Source: Devosia sp. A16 (lineage in GTDB: Bacteria > Pseudomonadota > Alphaproteobacteria > Rhizobiales > Devosiaceae). Taken from it: a DNA stretch of 64,000 nt. Below the pieces are notes generated by a model. It was not told the origin of the DNA and made no database searches. It saw nothing but the letters and a program-made list of their open reading frames with translations. Below, in pieces: positions 25,618-34,282 of this stretch. Each line of letters starts with the position of its first letter. Within the stretch, counting starts at the first letter, position 1. The DNA lies in contig NZ_CP012945.1 in the NCBI RefSeq assembly GCF_001402915.1, forward strand, positions 1,250,001 through 1,314,000. Reading direction: 5' to 3'. The translations under genes were made by a program, and so were the position numbers.

Positions 25618-27111
25618 ATGCAGGTCGCGATCGACATGGGTGTGGCGCAGGGTGGCGCCGAGGCGAAGCTCGATCTCGAGGAACTGCTGGCCACGCGCCT
25701 CCTGGTGCAAGGCAATTCCGGCTCCGGCAAATCCCACCTGCTCCGTCGCCTGCTCGAACAGAGCGCCCCCTGGGTGCAGCAATGCATCGTCGACCCCGAG
25801 GGTGATTTCGTCACGTTGGCCGACAAGTACGGGCACCTCGTCGTCGATGCCTCGCGTTCGGAGAGCGAACTTACCACCATCGCCGCCCGCGTGCGCCAGC
25901 ACCGCGTCTCGGTGGTGCTGAGCCTCGAGGGACTCGATGTCGAACAGCAGATGCGCTGCGCTGCCGCCTTCCTCGGCGGCCTGTTCGATGCCGATCGCGA
26001 CTACTGGTATCCGATGCTGGTAGTGGTCGACGAAGCCCAGCTCTTCGCCCCGGCGATTGCCGGGGAAGTCTCCGATGAGGCGCGAAAGCTGTCGCTCGGC
26101 GCCATGACCAACCTGATGTGCCGCGGCCGCAAGCGTGGACTTGCCGGGGTGATCGCCACCCAGCGCCTCGCCAAGCTCGCCAAGAACGTCGCCGCCGAGG
26201 CGTCGAACTTCCTGATGGGCCGCACCTTCCTCGATATCGACATGGCCCGCGCCGCCGACCTGCTCGGCATGGAGCGGCGGCAGGCCGAAATGTTCCGCGA
26301 CCTCAACCGCGGCCATTTCGTCGCGCTCGGGCCGGCCATGTCGCGGCGTCCGCTGCCCATGGTGATCGGCCCGGTGGAAACCTCGGCCCGCTCTTCGAGC
26401 CCCAAGCTGATGCCGTTGCCGGATGCCCCGGTCGACGCCAAGGACCTGATCTTCGCGCCGGTGCCCGAGGCGGTGCGCCCTGTGCGCCGCACCCCACCGC
26501 CACCACCTCCCTCCACCAACGACCTGCTCGCCCAGCTGGTGCGCACGCAGGTGCCCCAGCAAGCGCGGGCCGATGAGCCGGTCGTCGACGTAGAGGAGCG
26601 CGACCGCGCCATCGACGATGTGGTCCGCGAGCTGCTCGAGGATCGCGATGCGGCATATCGCTCGGTCGCGGTGCTCTACCAGGATTTCCTCGTCCGCTGC
26701 CGCATCCGGCGCGTGCCGGGCGAATCGCTGGCGCTGCCGGCGTTCCGCCGCAAGCTCGCCGTGGTGCGCGCCGGCGTGGCCGAGGAGACGGCGCAGTCCG
26801 AGACCTGGCAGACGGCGCTGGCGCTCTCGAACCAGCTGGCCGACGACGTGCAGGGTGTGTTCCTCGTGCTGGCCCGTGCTGCGGTCGAGGCCCTGCCCTG
26901 CCCTTCGGATGCGACGCTGGCGCGCGCCTACGGCACCCATTCCACCGGCCGGGCCCGGCGCCTGCTGACCTATTTCGAGGAACGCGGCCTGCTGGTGGTG
27001 CGCATGGACCTGCGCAACCAGCGCATCGTCGCCTTCCCCGACCTTGGCGCCGAAACCGCCCCGGGCAGCCCGGATGCGCCCGACTATGGCGATCGGGCCG
27101 CGGCCGAGTAG
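25618..27111 (+). CDS. HerA/DUF87-type ATPase, orphan
   Basis: 497 residues. Walker A is GNSGSGKS (32-39) after a beta-rich start; Walker B is MLVVVDEAQLF (Asp138, Glu139); IVDPEGDF and GRKRGLAGVIATQRLAKL fit the additional strands and sensor of the HerA/FtsK superfamily. A Pro-rich linker (RTPPPPPPS, about 290) leads to a C-terminal domain, which may include a winged-helix-like part (THSTGRARRLLTYFEERGLLVV). HerA relatives pump or translocate DNA, usually with a NurA nuclease; no nuclease gene is adjacent. Function unassigned. It is flanked on both sides by palindromic repeats and stands alone. Confidence 0.8.
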   Translation: MQVAIDMGVAQGGAEAKLDLEELLATRLLVQGNSGSGKSHLLRRLLEQSAPWVQQCIVDPEGDFVTLADKYGHLVVDASRSESELTTIAARVRQHRVSVVLSLEGLDVEQQMRCAAAFLGGLFDADRDYWYPMLVVVDEAQLFAPAIAGEVSDEARKLSLGAMTNLMCRGRKRGLAGVIATQRLAKLAKNVAAEASNFLMGRTFLDIDMARAADLLGMERRQAEMFRDLNRGHFVALGPAMSRRPLPMVIGPVETSARSSSPKLMPLPDAPVDAKDLIFAPVPEAVRPVRRTPPPPPPSTNDLLAQLVRTQVPQQARADEPVVDVEERDRAIDDVVRELLEDRDAAYRSVAVLYQDFLVRCRIRRVPGESLALPAFRRKLAVVRAGVAEETAQSETWQTALALSNQLADDVQGVFLVLARAAVEALPCPSDATLARAYGTHSTGRARRLLTYFEERGLLVVRMDLRNQRIVAFPDLGAETAPGSPDAPDYGDRAAAE

Positions 27112-27150
27112 CGGGCTGGAGATTCTAACCGCAGCCACGGCGCTTGCTCA

Positions 27151-27267
27151 CCCCCACCCCTGTCCCCTCCCCCTAGACATGGGGAGGGAGACCAAAACGC
27201 TGGCATTGAGGTGGTCGTCTCCCTCCCCTTGTTTAGGGGGAGGGATCAAGGGTGGGGGTCAGCCCGC
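27151..27267. repeat. Palindromic repeat family B, copy 2
   Basis: An inverted repeat from CCCCCACCCCTGTCCCC to GGGATCAAGGGTGGGGGTC; relative to copy 1 its arms are exchanged, that is, it is inserted in the opposite orientation. The centre again holds GGGAGAC and GTCTCCC. The remainder of the 342-bp gene-free stretch 27112-27453 is the upstream region of the transporter operon. Confidence 0.8.
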
Positions 27268-27334
27268 GCCCAGCGCTAGCAGTCCTTTTTCTCCGCTCCA
27301 CTGAAACCGTGTGATTCAAATCTCACCGGCTTTC

Positions 27335-27366
27335 GTCTATTTAGTCTATCATTCCCATAGGGATTA
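27335..27366 (+). promoter_or_regulatory. Candidate regulatory site upstream of the transporter-monooxygenase operon
   Basis: GTCTAT occurs twice at 9-base spacing (27335 and 27344), followed by ATTCCCATAGGGATT, a small near-palindrome, all in an AT-richer island about 90-120 bases before the first gene. This is the only feature in the region that looks like a regulator-binding site or core promoter. No regulator gene is adjacent, and the identity of the regulator is unknown. Confidence 0.3.
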
Positions 27367-27453
27367 TTGAGTGAACGGCCGATAGGACTACGATCTGCGC
27401 ACCTTCCGGGCTCGCCTCGGAACGCCAGATTTCGCACCCGAAAGGATCGCACC

Positions 27454-29085
27454 GTGACGCCAATCAGACGCCGCACGCTCGGAGCGCTCGCCGCGCTGCT
27501 GCTCGCCGGCACCATTATCAGCCCCAGCTTTGCCCAGGACAAACCGGTGCAGGGTGGCACGCTGATCTACCTCGAGCAGCAGGCCCACACGAACCTCTAC
27601 CCGCCGGCCGGCGGCTTTTATCCGAACGGCGGCGTGCTCAACCAGATCACCGACAAGCTGACCTACCAGAACCCGCAAACGCTCGAGATCGAGCCGTGGC
27701 TGGCCGAATCCTGGGAAGTGAACGACACCGCCACCGAGTACACCTTCAAGCTCAAGCCCGGCATCACCTTCTCGGACGGTACGCCGCTCGACGCCAAGGC
27801 AGTCGCGGCCAACTACGACACCTTCGGGCTGGGCAACAAGGAGCTCAAGTATCCGGTGTCGGAAGTGATCAACAACTACGACCACGCCGAAGTGGTCGAC
27901 GATCTGACGGTGAAGTTCCACTTCAAGCACCCCTCGCCCGGCTTCCTGCAGGGGACCTCGGTGATCGGATCCGGCATCGTCTCGCCGGCGACGCTGGCGC
28001 TTCCCTATGACGCGCTCGGTGATGCCACCAAGATCGTCGGGTCCGGTCCGTTCGTGGTCGAAAGCGAAACGCTCGGCAAGGAACTCAACCTCAAGGTGCG
28101 CGAAGACTACAACTGGGGACCGGCAAAGTTCGAGCACCAGGGTCGCGCCTATCTCGACGGCATAAAGTATCTCGTCACCCCGGAAGACAGCGTCCGCATC
28201 GGCGGCCTGCTCTCCGGCCAGGCCGACATCATCCGGCAGATCCAGGCCTATGACGAGCCTCAGGTGAACGACGCCGGCTTCGAGATTTTCGCCCCCAACA
28301 CCCGTGGTGTGAACAACTCGATCGCCTTCCGTCCCGACAACCCGCTGGTCGCCGACCTCAAGGTGCGCCAGGCGCTGTCCCTCGCCACCAATCGGCAGGA
28401 AATCGTCGACACGCTGTTCTCGGCCAACTACCCGGTTGCGACCTCGGTGATCTCGCAGCATGCCGCCGGCTATGTCGATGAGTCGAGCAAGCTGGTGTTC
28501 GACCAGGAGAAGGCCAAGGCGCTGTTCGCCGAGGCCGGCTGGACGCCAGGCGCCGACGGCATCCTCGAAAAAGACGGCAAGAAGCTCGATCTCACGGTCT
28601 ACGTCTCGCTGCCGCAGCCGCAGAACGAAGCGGTGCTGCAGCTGGTGGCCCAGCAATGGGCGCAGGTCGGGGTGAAGCTCAATGTGCTCGCCGGCGACGC
28701 CGGCAGCCGTACCCTCGATCAGCTCGATCCGCTGAAGACTCCGGTGACCGTGGCGATGGTCGGCCGCGCCGATCCCGATGTGATCAAGTCCGGCTTCTAT
28801 CCCAAGAACCGCGACTGGCTGCTGCAGAAGGGTGGCTCCAGCGACAAGGTCCAGAGCTTTGTCGACGACAAGCTGAACGGCCTGCTCGAGGGGCTCGCCT
28901 CGGAGACCGACCGCACCAAGCGCCTCGCCATCGCCGGCGAGATCCAGGGCTACGTGCTCGACCAGGCCTACATCATCCCGTTCTTCGAGGAGCCGCAGGC
29001 CTTCGCCACCGCGCCCTACGTGCACGGGCTGGGCTTTGAGGCGGTGGGCCGGCCGAGCTTCTATAACGTCTGGCTGACCCGCTGA
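27454..29085 (+). CDS. ABC transporter family-5 solute-binding protein (KPN_01854-like)
   Basis: 543 residues from GTG 27454, with AAAGGAT upstream. A Sec signal peptide (RRRTLGALAALLLAGTIISPSFA) precedes a mature protein with the SBP_bac_5 pattern: LAESWEVNDTATEYTFKLKPGITFSDGTPL near the N-terminus, IVGSGPFVVES in the middle and the C-terminal lobe. This superfamily captures peptides, opines, glutathione, nickel chelates and other solutes. The operon order (binding protein, two permeases, fused ATPase, luciferase-like monooxygenase, two CMD-type proteins) matches a conserved but functionally unassigned locus that I recall from TIGRFAM annotation as the KPN_01854 family. The ligand is unknown. 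Confidence 0.88.
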   Translation: MTPIRRRTLGALAALLLAGTIISPSFAQDKPVQGGTLIYLEQQAHTNLYPPAGGFYPNGGVLNQITDKLTYQNPQTLEIEPWLAESWEVNDTATEYTFKLKPGITFSDGTPLDAKAVAANYDTFGLGNKELKYPVSEVINNYDHAEVVDDLTVKFHFKHPSPGFLQGTSVIGSGIVSPATLALPYDALGDATKIVGSGPFVVESETLGKELNLKVREDYNWGPAKFEHQGRAYLDGIKYLVTPEDSVRIGGLLSGQADIIRQIQAYDEPQVNDAGFEIFAPNTRGVNNSIAFRPDNPLVADLKVRQALSLATNRQEIVDTLFSANYPVATSVISQHAAGYVDESSKLVFDQEKAKALFAEAGWTPGADGILEKDGKKLDLTVYVSLPQPQNEAVLQLVAQQWAQVGVKLNVLAGDAGSRTLDQLDPLKTPVTVAMVGRADPDVIKSGFYPKNRDWLLQKGGSSDKVQSFVDDKLNGLLEGLASETDRTKRLAIAGEIQGYVLDQAYIIPFFEEPQAFATAPYVHGLGFEAVGRPSFYNVWLTR

Positions 29086-29141
29086 CCGCTCTGGTCCCGA
29101 GCCAGGCGCCCGGGACCTCCCCCCTGTTCTGGAGCACCGCG

Positions 29142-30086
29142 ATGTCTCGTTACATCATTGGCCGTGTCGGGCAGGCGCTGCTTGTCCTCTGGATCGCCTT
29201 CACCGCCTCGTTCCTGTTGCTGCAGGCCCTGCCCGGTGATGCGATCCTGATCAAGTTCCAGAACCCGGAACTGGGCCTCGGCCCCGAGCAGATCGCCGCG
29301 CTGCGAGACGCCTACGGCGTCGACAGCCCGCTCTGGCAGCAATACCTGCAGGCTCTGGGCAATTTCCTCACCGGCAATTTCGGCTACTCGGTGGTCGGCA
29401 GCGTGCCGGTGGCGCATGAGCTTCTCGCCAACCTGCCGGCGACCGCCCGGCTGGCGAGCCTCGGCTTCACCCTGGCGGTGATCATCGCGCTCGGCCTCGC
29501 CTTCCTCGCGACGCTCGCTCCCTTTGCCTGGCTGAGGACCGCGATCCAGTCGATCCCGTCGCTGTTCGTGTCGCTGCCGGTGTTCTGGCTCGGCATCATG
29601 TTGATCCAGATCTTCTCGTTCCGGCTCAAGTGGATTTCGGTGATCAACCCGGGCGAGATCGAGGGGCTGATCATGCCAGTGATCACCTTGGCGATCCCGA
29701 TCTCGGCGCCGCTGGCGCAAATCCTGATCCGCAATATCGACGAGGTCTCGACCCTGCCCTTCGTTGCCGTCGCCCGCGCCAAGGGCGCCTCGCCCAGCTG
29801 GGTGCTGTGGCGCCATGTGGTCAAGAACGCCCTGCTGCCGACACTCACCATTGCCGGCATCCTGTTCGGCGAGCTGCTGGCGGGGGCCGTGATCACCGAG
29901 ACGGTGTTCGGTCTCAACGGCATCGGCGGGCTTACCGAGCGCTCGGTGCGCTTCCAGGACACCTCGGTGATCCAGGCGATCGTGGTTTTCTCGGCGCTCT
30001 GCTTCGTCGCCGTGAACCTCATCGTCGACCTGCTCTACCCCGTCTTCGATCCCCGCCTCCGCCGCCTCAAGGGTGCCCCAGCATGA
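29142..30086 (+). CDS. ABC transporter permease, DppB/OppB type
   Basis: 314 residues with six predicted membrane helices. The first helix is preceded by the usual MSRYIIGRVGQALLVLW. The cytoplasmic EAA-like loop FVAVARAKGASPSWVLWRHVVKNALLPTLT, which contacts the ATPase, and GLNGIGGLTERSVRFQDTSVIQ are typical of the first permease of peptide-type importers. It is 56 bases after the binding-protein gene and overlaps the second permease gene by four bases. Confidence 0.92.
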   Translation: MSRYIIGRVGQALLVLWIAFTASFLLLQALPGDAILIKFQNPELGLGPEQIAALRDAYGVDSPLWQQYLQALGNFLTGNFGYSVVGSVPVAHELLANLPATARLASLGFTLAVIIALGLAFLATLAPFAWLRTAIQSIPSLFVSLPVFWLGIMLIQIFSFRLKWISVINPGEIEGLIMPVITLAIPISAPLAQILIRNIDEVSTLPFVAVARAKGASPSWVLWRHVVKNALLPTLTIAGILFGELLAGAVITETVFGLNGIGGLTERSVRFQDTSVIQAIVVFSALCFVAVNLIVDLLYPVFDPRLRRLKGAPA

Positions 30087-30955
30087 CCAGCATCGGATCC
30101 ACCGACATCCTCGTCAGTAAGCCGCGCCGTGCCTCGAGCAACCCGCTGCTGCAGCGGCTACGTGGCGTCTCGCCTAGCCTGGTGCTGGCCTGGGGCATCA
30201 TCGGGCTGGTCGTGTTGTTCGCGCTGGCGCCGTCGTTGTTCACCAGCTTCAATCCGGTGCAGGGCGTCCCCGCCGAAAAGCTCAAGGCCCCGAGCCTCCT
30301 CCACATCCTCGGCACCGACGCGCTGGGCCGCGATCTCTTTGCACGCATCGTCTATGGCGCGGTGCACTCGCTGACCGGCGCCTTCGTCGCCGTGCTGGTC
30401 GGGCTCGTCGTCGGCACCACGCTCGGGCTGTTCGCCGGCTCGGTGGGAGGCCTGGTCGAGGAGGGGGTGATGCGCGTCGTCGACGTGCTGCTGTCGATCC
30501 CAGGGCTGCTGCTGATGCTCTCGATCATCATTCTTCTGGGCTTCGGCACGGTGAATGCCGCCATCGCCGTCGGCATCACCTCGGTCGCCGGCTTTGCCCG
30601 CCTGTCGCGCTCCGAAGTCGTGCGGGTCAGGCGTTCCGAATATGTCGAGGCGGCGTTCGGCAGCGGCGGCACCTTCCTGTCGGTGCTGTGGCGGCATGTG
30701 CTGCCGAACTCGCTGGCCTCGGTGCTGGCGCTCGCCGCCCTGCAATTCGGCGGCGCCATCCTCGCCATCTCCACTCTGGGCTTCCTCGGCTATGGCGCGC
30801 CGCCGCCGACGCCGGAATGGGGGCTGCTGATCGCAGAAGGACGCAACTACATCTCGACCGCCTGGTGGCTGACCACCGCCCCGGGCCTCGTCGTCGTGCT
30901 GGTGGTGCTCTCGGCCAACCGCATCAGCCAGGCGCTGGGGAAAGCAGGACGATGA
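30083..30955 (+). CDS. ABC transporter permease, DppC/OppC type
   Basis: 290 residues. The short N-terminal cytoplasmic region and first helix (LVLAWGIIGLVVLFALAPSLF) are followed by the periplasmic motif HILGTDALGRDLFARIVYGA, diagnostic of OppC-type permeases, and the coupling loop RRSEYVEAAFGSGGTFLSVLWRHVLPNSLA. The ATG at 30083 overlaps the stop of the first permease (ATGA) and the stop overlaps the ATPase start likewise, indicating coupled translation. Confidence 0.93.
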   Translation: MTSIGSTDILVSKPRRASSNPLLQRLRGVSPSLVLAWGIIGLVVLFALAPSLFTSFNPVQGVPAEKLKAPSLLHILGTDALGRDLFARIVYGAVHSLTGAFVAVLVGLVVGTTLGLFAGSVGGLVEEGVMRVVDVLLSIPGLLLMLSIIILLGFGTVNAAIAVGITSVAGFARLSRSEVVRVRRSEYVEAAFGSGGTFLSVLWRHVLPNSLASVLALAALQFGGAILAISTLGFLGYGAPPPTPEWGLLIAEGRNYISTAWWLTTAPGLVVVLVVLSANRISQALGKAGR

Positions 30956-32562
30956 GCACGCCTCTCCTCTCGGTCGAGAACCTCTCGGTCGCCTACAAGG
31001 ACGCCGACCGCTACGCCCGCGTGACCCACGACGTGAGCTTCGCGGTCGAACCGGGTGAAGTGGTGGCGCTGGTCGGCGAGTCCGGCTCGGGCAAGACCAC
31101 CACTGCCCAGGCCGTCATCGGGCTCCTGCCCGACAACGGCCGCATCGAACATGGCGCCATCCGCCTCAACGGCGAGGATATCTCGCGCTGGACCGGCAAG
31201 CGCTTCGACGCCATCCGCGGCCGCCAGATCAGTCTGATCCCGCAGGATCCGACCAGCTCGCTGAACCCGGTGAAGACCGTCGGCGCGCAGGTCGGGGAAA
31301 TCCTCCGCATCCACGGCGAGCGCGACAACAAGCTCATCGCCACCCGAGTGGTCGAACTGCTGGCGCGCGTCGGGCTCTCCGACCCGGGCCTGAGGGCGCG
31401 GCAATATCCGCACGAGCTCTCGGGCGGCATGAAGCAGCGCGTGCTGATCGCCATCGCCATCGCGCTGAAGCCGCAGCTGATCATTGCCGACGAGCCGACC
31501 AGCGCGCTCGACGTCACCGTGCAGCGCCGCATCCTCGACCTGATCGACGAACTGCGCCGTGACACCGGCACGGCGGTGCTGCTGGTCACCCACGACCTCG
31601 GCGTCGCCGCCGACCGGGCCGACCGCATCGTCGTGCTGCAGGGTGGCCGCATCCAGGAAGCTGGCGCCGCCCGCCAACTGCTGGCAGCGCCGCAAAGCGC
31701 CTATGCCCGGCAACTGCTCGCCGACGCTCCGTCGCTGTCGGCTGGCACCAGAGTTGCGAAGTCCCCTCCCCCACCGGGTGAGGATGCCATCCTGGTTGAG
31801 AACCTCGTCCACGACTTCCAGGTGGATGGCAGGAAGAACTTCCGCGCCGTCGACGACATCTCCTTCGCCGTGCGCCGGGGCACCACCCACGCCATCGTCG
31901 GGGAGTCCGGCTCGGGCAAGACCACCACGGTGCGCGACGTCGTCGGCTTCGGCCGGCCCACCTCGGGGCGGATCAGCATCGCGGGCACCGATATCGCGTC
32001 CCTCAAGGGCGATGCGCTGCGCCTGTTTCGCCAGAAGATCCAGCTGGTCTACCAGAACCCGTTCTCCTCGCTCGATCCGCGCCAGACGGTGTTCTCGATC
32101 GTCGAGGAGCCGCTGCGCAATTTCGGCCGGCTCGATGCGGCAGGACGAGCCGAGAAGGTCAACGCCCTGCTCGAGCGGGTGGGCCTGCCCGAAGCCTTGC
32201 GGCAGCGCCGGCCACGCGCCCTCTCGGGCGGCCAGCGGCAACGTGTTGCCATTGCCCGCGCCCTGGTGCTCGATCCCGAGGTGGTGGTGCTCGACGAGGC
32301 GGTGTCGGCGCTCGACGTGACGGTGCAGGCGCAGATCCTGAAGCTTCTCGACGAGCTGCAGCGCGAGCGCGGCCTCACTTACCTCTTCGTCTCGCACGAC
32401 CTCGCCGTGGTGCGACAGATCTCCGACACCGTGTCGGTGCTGCAGAACGGCCGGCAGGTGGAGGCCGGCCCGGTCGCCGAAGTCTTCCGCAACCCGCAAA
32501 GCCCCTACACACGCGAACTGATCGACGCCATTCCCGGCCAACGGAGCCTCGCCCATGTCTGA
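30952..32562 (+). CDS. ABC transporter ATP-binding protein, two fused nucleotide-binding domains
   Basis: 536 residues: two ABC ATPase domains in one chain (about 5-255 and 280-530), replacing the separate OppD and OppF proteins. Both Walker A motifs read GESGSGKTT; the signatures are LSGGMKQR and LSGGQRQR; the Walker B regions are LIIADEPTSALD and VVVLDEAVSALD, the second having Ala in place of the usual Pro. It powers uptake through the two permeases encoded just upstream. Its stop overlaps the monooxygenase start by eight bases, tying transport and oxidation genes into one translational unit. Confidence 0.95.
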   Translation: MSTPLLSVENLSVAYKDADRYARVTHDVSFAVEPGEVVALVGESGSGKTTTAQAVIGLLPDNGRIEHGAIRLNGEDISRWTGKRFDAIRGRQISLIPQDPTSSLNPVKTVGAQVGEILRIHGERDNKLIATRVVELLARVGLSDPGLRARQYPHELSGGMKQRVLIAIAIALKPQLIIADEPTSALDVTVQRRILDLIDELRRDTGTAVLLVTHDLGVAADRADRIVVLQGGRIQEAGAARQLLAAPQSAYARQLLADAPSLSAGTRVAKSPPPPGEDAILVENLVHDFQVDGRKNFRAVDDISFAVRRGTTHAIVGESGSGKTTTVRDVVGFGRPTSGRISIAGTDIASLKGDALRLFRQKIQLVYQNPFSSLDPRQTVFSIVEEPLRNFGRLDAAGRAEKVNALLERVGLPEALRQRRPRALSGGQRQRVAIARALVLDPEVVVLDEAVSALDVTVQAQILKLLDELQRERGLTYLFVSHDLAVVRQISDTVSVLQNGRQVEAGPVAEVFRNPQSPYTRELIDAIPGQRSLAHV

Positions 32563-33601
32563 TACCCAACTGCCCAAGCGCCTCGGCTTCTTCACCCGGC
32601 TGCTCGACGACACCAGCGCCGGCGAGCGCTATCACAATGCCGCGACCCAGATCGTCCATGCCGAGGCCAATGGCTTCGACAGCGCCTGGGTGGCGCAGCA
32701 CCATTTCCACCGCGACGAGGGCGGCCTGCCTTCGCCGCTGGTGTTCCTCTCCTACGTCGCGTCGCGCACCTCGCGCATCCGGCTTGGCACCGGCATCATC
32801 ACCCTGCCGCTGGAGAACGCCATCCGCGCCGCCGAGGACGCCGCGGTGCTCGACCTGTTGTCGGGCGGCCGGCTGGAACTCGGCACCGGCTCGGGCGGCA
32901 CCCCGGACTCGTTCACCGCCTTCGGCTACGACGTGAAGGACAAGCACGCCATCTACGAGCGGCACCTTGCAACCTTCCGCACGGCGCTCTCCGGCTCGCC
33001 GATCGTCGGGGACGTCAAGCTCTACCCCGCAGCGCCGCATCTGCTCGAACGCTTCTGGCAGGCCACCTTCTCGGTCGCGGGCGGCATCCGGGCCGGCAAG
33101 GCCGGCGACGGGCTGATGCTGTCGCGTACCCAGCCGCGTCCCGCCGACAAACCCAGGGCCACCCTGCCCGACCTGCAGCACCCGATCCTCGACGGCTATT
33201 TCGAGCACCTGCCACGCGAGATCGCGCCACGCATCGTCGCCTCGCGCACGCTGTTCGTCGCCGACAGCCGCGAAGAAGCGCGGCGCTACGCTGCGGCTGG
33301 CTTGCGCAAGGCCGCCATCGGTCTCGCCAAGGGCGGTCACCGCTTCGAAAGCGACGATCTCGACGATCTGATCGCTGCCACCGACACCCATGTCGGCACC
33401 GTCGACGATGTGCTGGAGAGCCTGCATCGCGACACCACGCTGTCGCGCGTCACCGACCTCGTCTTCCAGGTGCACTCGGTCGATCCACCGCACGAACTGG
33501 TGCTGCGCTCGATCGAGCTGATCGCCGAAAAAGTCGCGCCTTCCCTCGGCTGGGCCAAGGCCGACAAGCCGCATTCGCCACGCCTGAGCGTGGTTCGCTG
33601 A
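32555..33601 (+). CDS. Luciferase-like FMN-dependent monooxygenase (KPN_01858-like)
   Basis: 348 residues with the bacterial-luciferase TIM-barrel pattern: LGFFTRLLDDTSAGERYHNA at strand 1, SAWVAQHHFHRDEGGLPSPLVFLSYVA, then RIRLGTGIITLPLENAIRAAEDAAVLDLLSGGR, the conserved FMN-binding region. Such enzymes need reduced FMN supplied by a reductase, which is not encoded nearby. Related enzymes cleave C-S bonds of sulfonates, or oxidise amines and sulfides. Placement in an import operon implies that the imported compound or a derivative is its substrate. Confidence 0.9.
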   Translation: MSDTQLPKRLGFFTRLLDDTSAGERYHNAATQIVHAEANGFDSAWVAQHHFHRDEGGLPSPLVFLSYVASRTSRIRLGTGIITLPLENAIRAAEDAAVLDLLSGGRLELGTGSGGTPDSFTAFGYDVKDKHAIYERHLATFRTALSGSPIVGDVKLYPAAPHLLERFWQATFSVAGGIRAGKAGDGLMLSRTQPRPADKPRATLPDLQHPILDGYFEHLPREIAPRIVASRTLFVADSREEARRYAAAGLRKAAIGLAKGGHRFESDDLDDLIAATDTHVGTVDDVLESLHRDTTLSRVTDLVFQVHSVDPPHELVLRSIELIAEKVAPSLGWAKADKPHSPRLSVVR

Positions 33602-33622
33602 TACTCTCGAAAGGACAGTTAG

Positions 33623-34273
33623 ATGAGCGACGACAGCAAGGACGTCATCGACCACCTGGTGGGCGTGATCCCCGGCAGCGCACTGGATGCGGTGCGCCAT
33701 GGACGACCGACGGCCCGCGACAATGCGCAGAAGAGTTATGAGGCGCTGTTCGCACCGGTCGATGCCGGCACGGTGCTGCTCGAAGAGCGGTTCGCCATCG
33801 CCTACTTCGTTGCCGCCCTGCATCAGGACGAAGCCATTTCGGCCTTCTACCGTGAGCAGCTGGGGCACCATGACCGCAACGGCCTCATCGGCGCCATCAG
33901 CGCAGAGGCCCGCCGCGGCGAGACGACAGGGCCCTATGGCCACTATCCGACCGGTCCGCTCAGCGTCGAAGACCAGCCGGGCCTCGAGTACCAGCCTGAC
34001 CCGGCCAATCGCCAGGTGCTCGGCAGGCTTGGGGCAGCCCTTGCCCATGCGCATTTCCTCGTCTTCCGGCCGCGCGACGCCAGTCCGGACAAGCTGCAGA
34101 AGCTGCTCGATGCCGGCTGGTCGACCACCGATATCGTGACGCTGAGCCAGCTGGTGGCGTTCCTTGCCTTCCAGATCCGCGTGGTGATCGGGCTACGCGC
34201 CCTCGCCGCGGCGCAGCAGGCACAGAACATCGCCCACGCCTCCACCCCGATCAGTCCCGTCGCTGCAGCCTGA
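33623..34273 (+). CDS. CMD-domain protein (Avi_7170-like)
   Basis: 216 residues, all-helical, with the carboxymuconolactone-decarboxylase/AhpD-like fold implied by LEERFAIAYFVAALHQDEAISAFYREQL and the C-terminal WSTTDIVTLSQLVAFLAFQIRVVIGLRAL. It lacks the Cys-x-x-Cys redox pair that its neighbour has, so it is not a peroxidase in the AhpD sense; it may act as a partner or as a non-redox lyase. It is 21 bases after the monooxygenase gene and nine bases before the next one. Confidence 0.8.
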   Translation: MSDDSKDVIDHLVGVIPGSALDAVRHGRPTARDNAQKSYEALFAPVDAGTVLLEERFAIAYFVAALHQDEAISAFYREQLGHHDRNGLIGAISAEARRGETTGPYGHYPTGPLSVEDQPGLEYQPDPANRQVLGRLGAALAHAHFLVFRPRDASPDKLQKLLDAGWSTTDIVTLSQLVAFLAFQIRVVIGLRALAAAQQAQNIAHASTPISPVAAA

Positions 34274-34282
34274 GGCCAGGAA

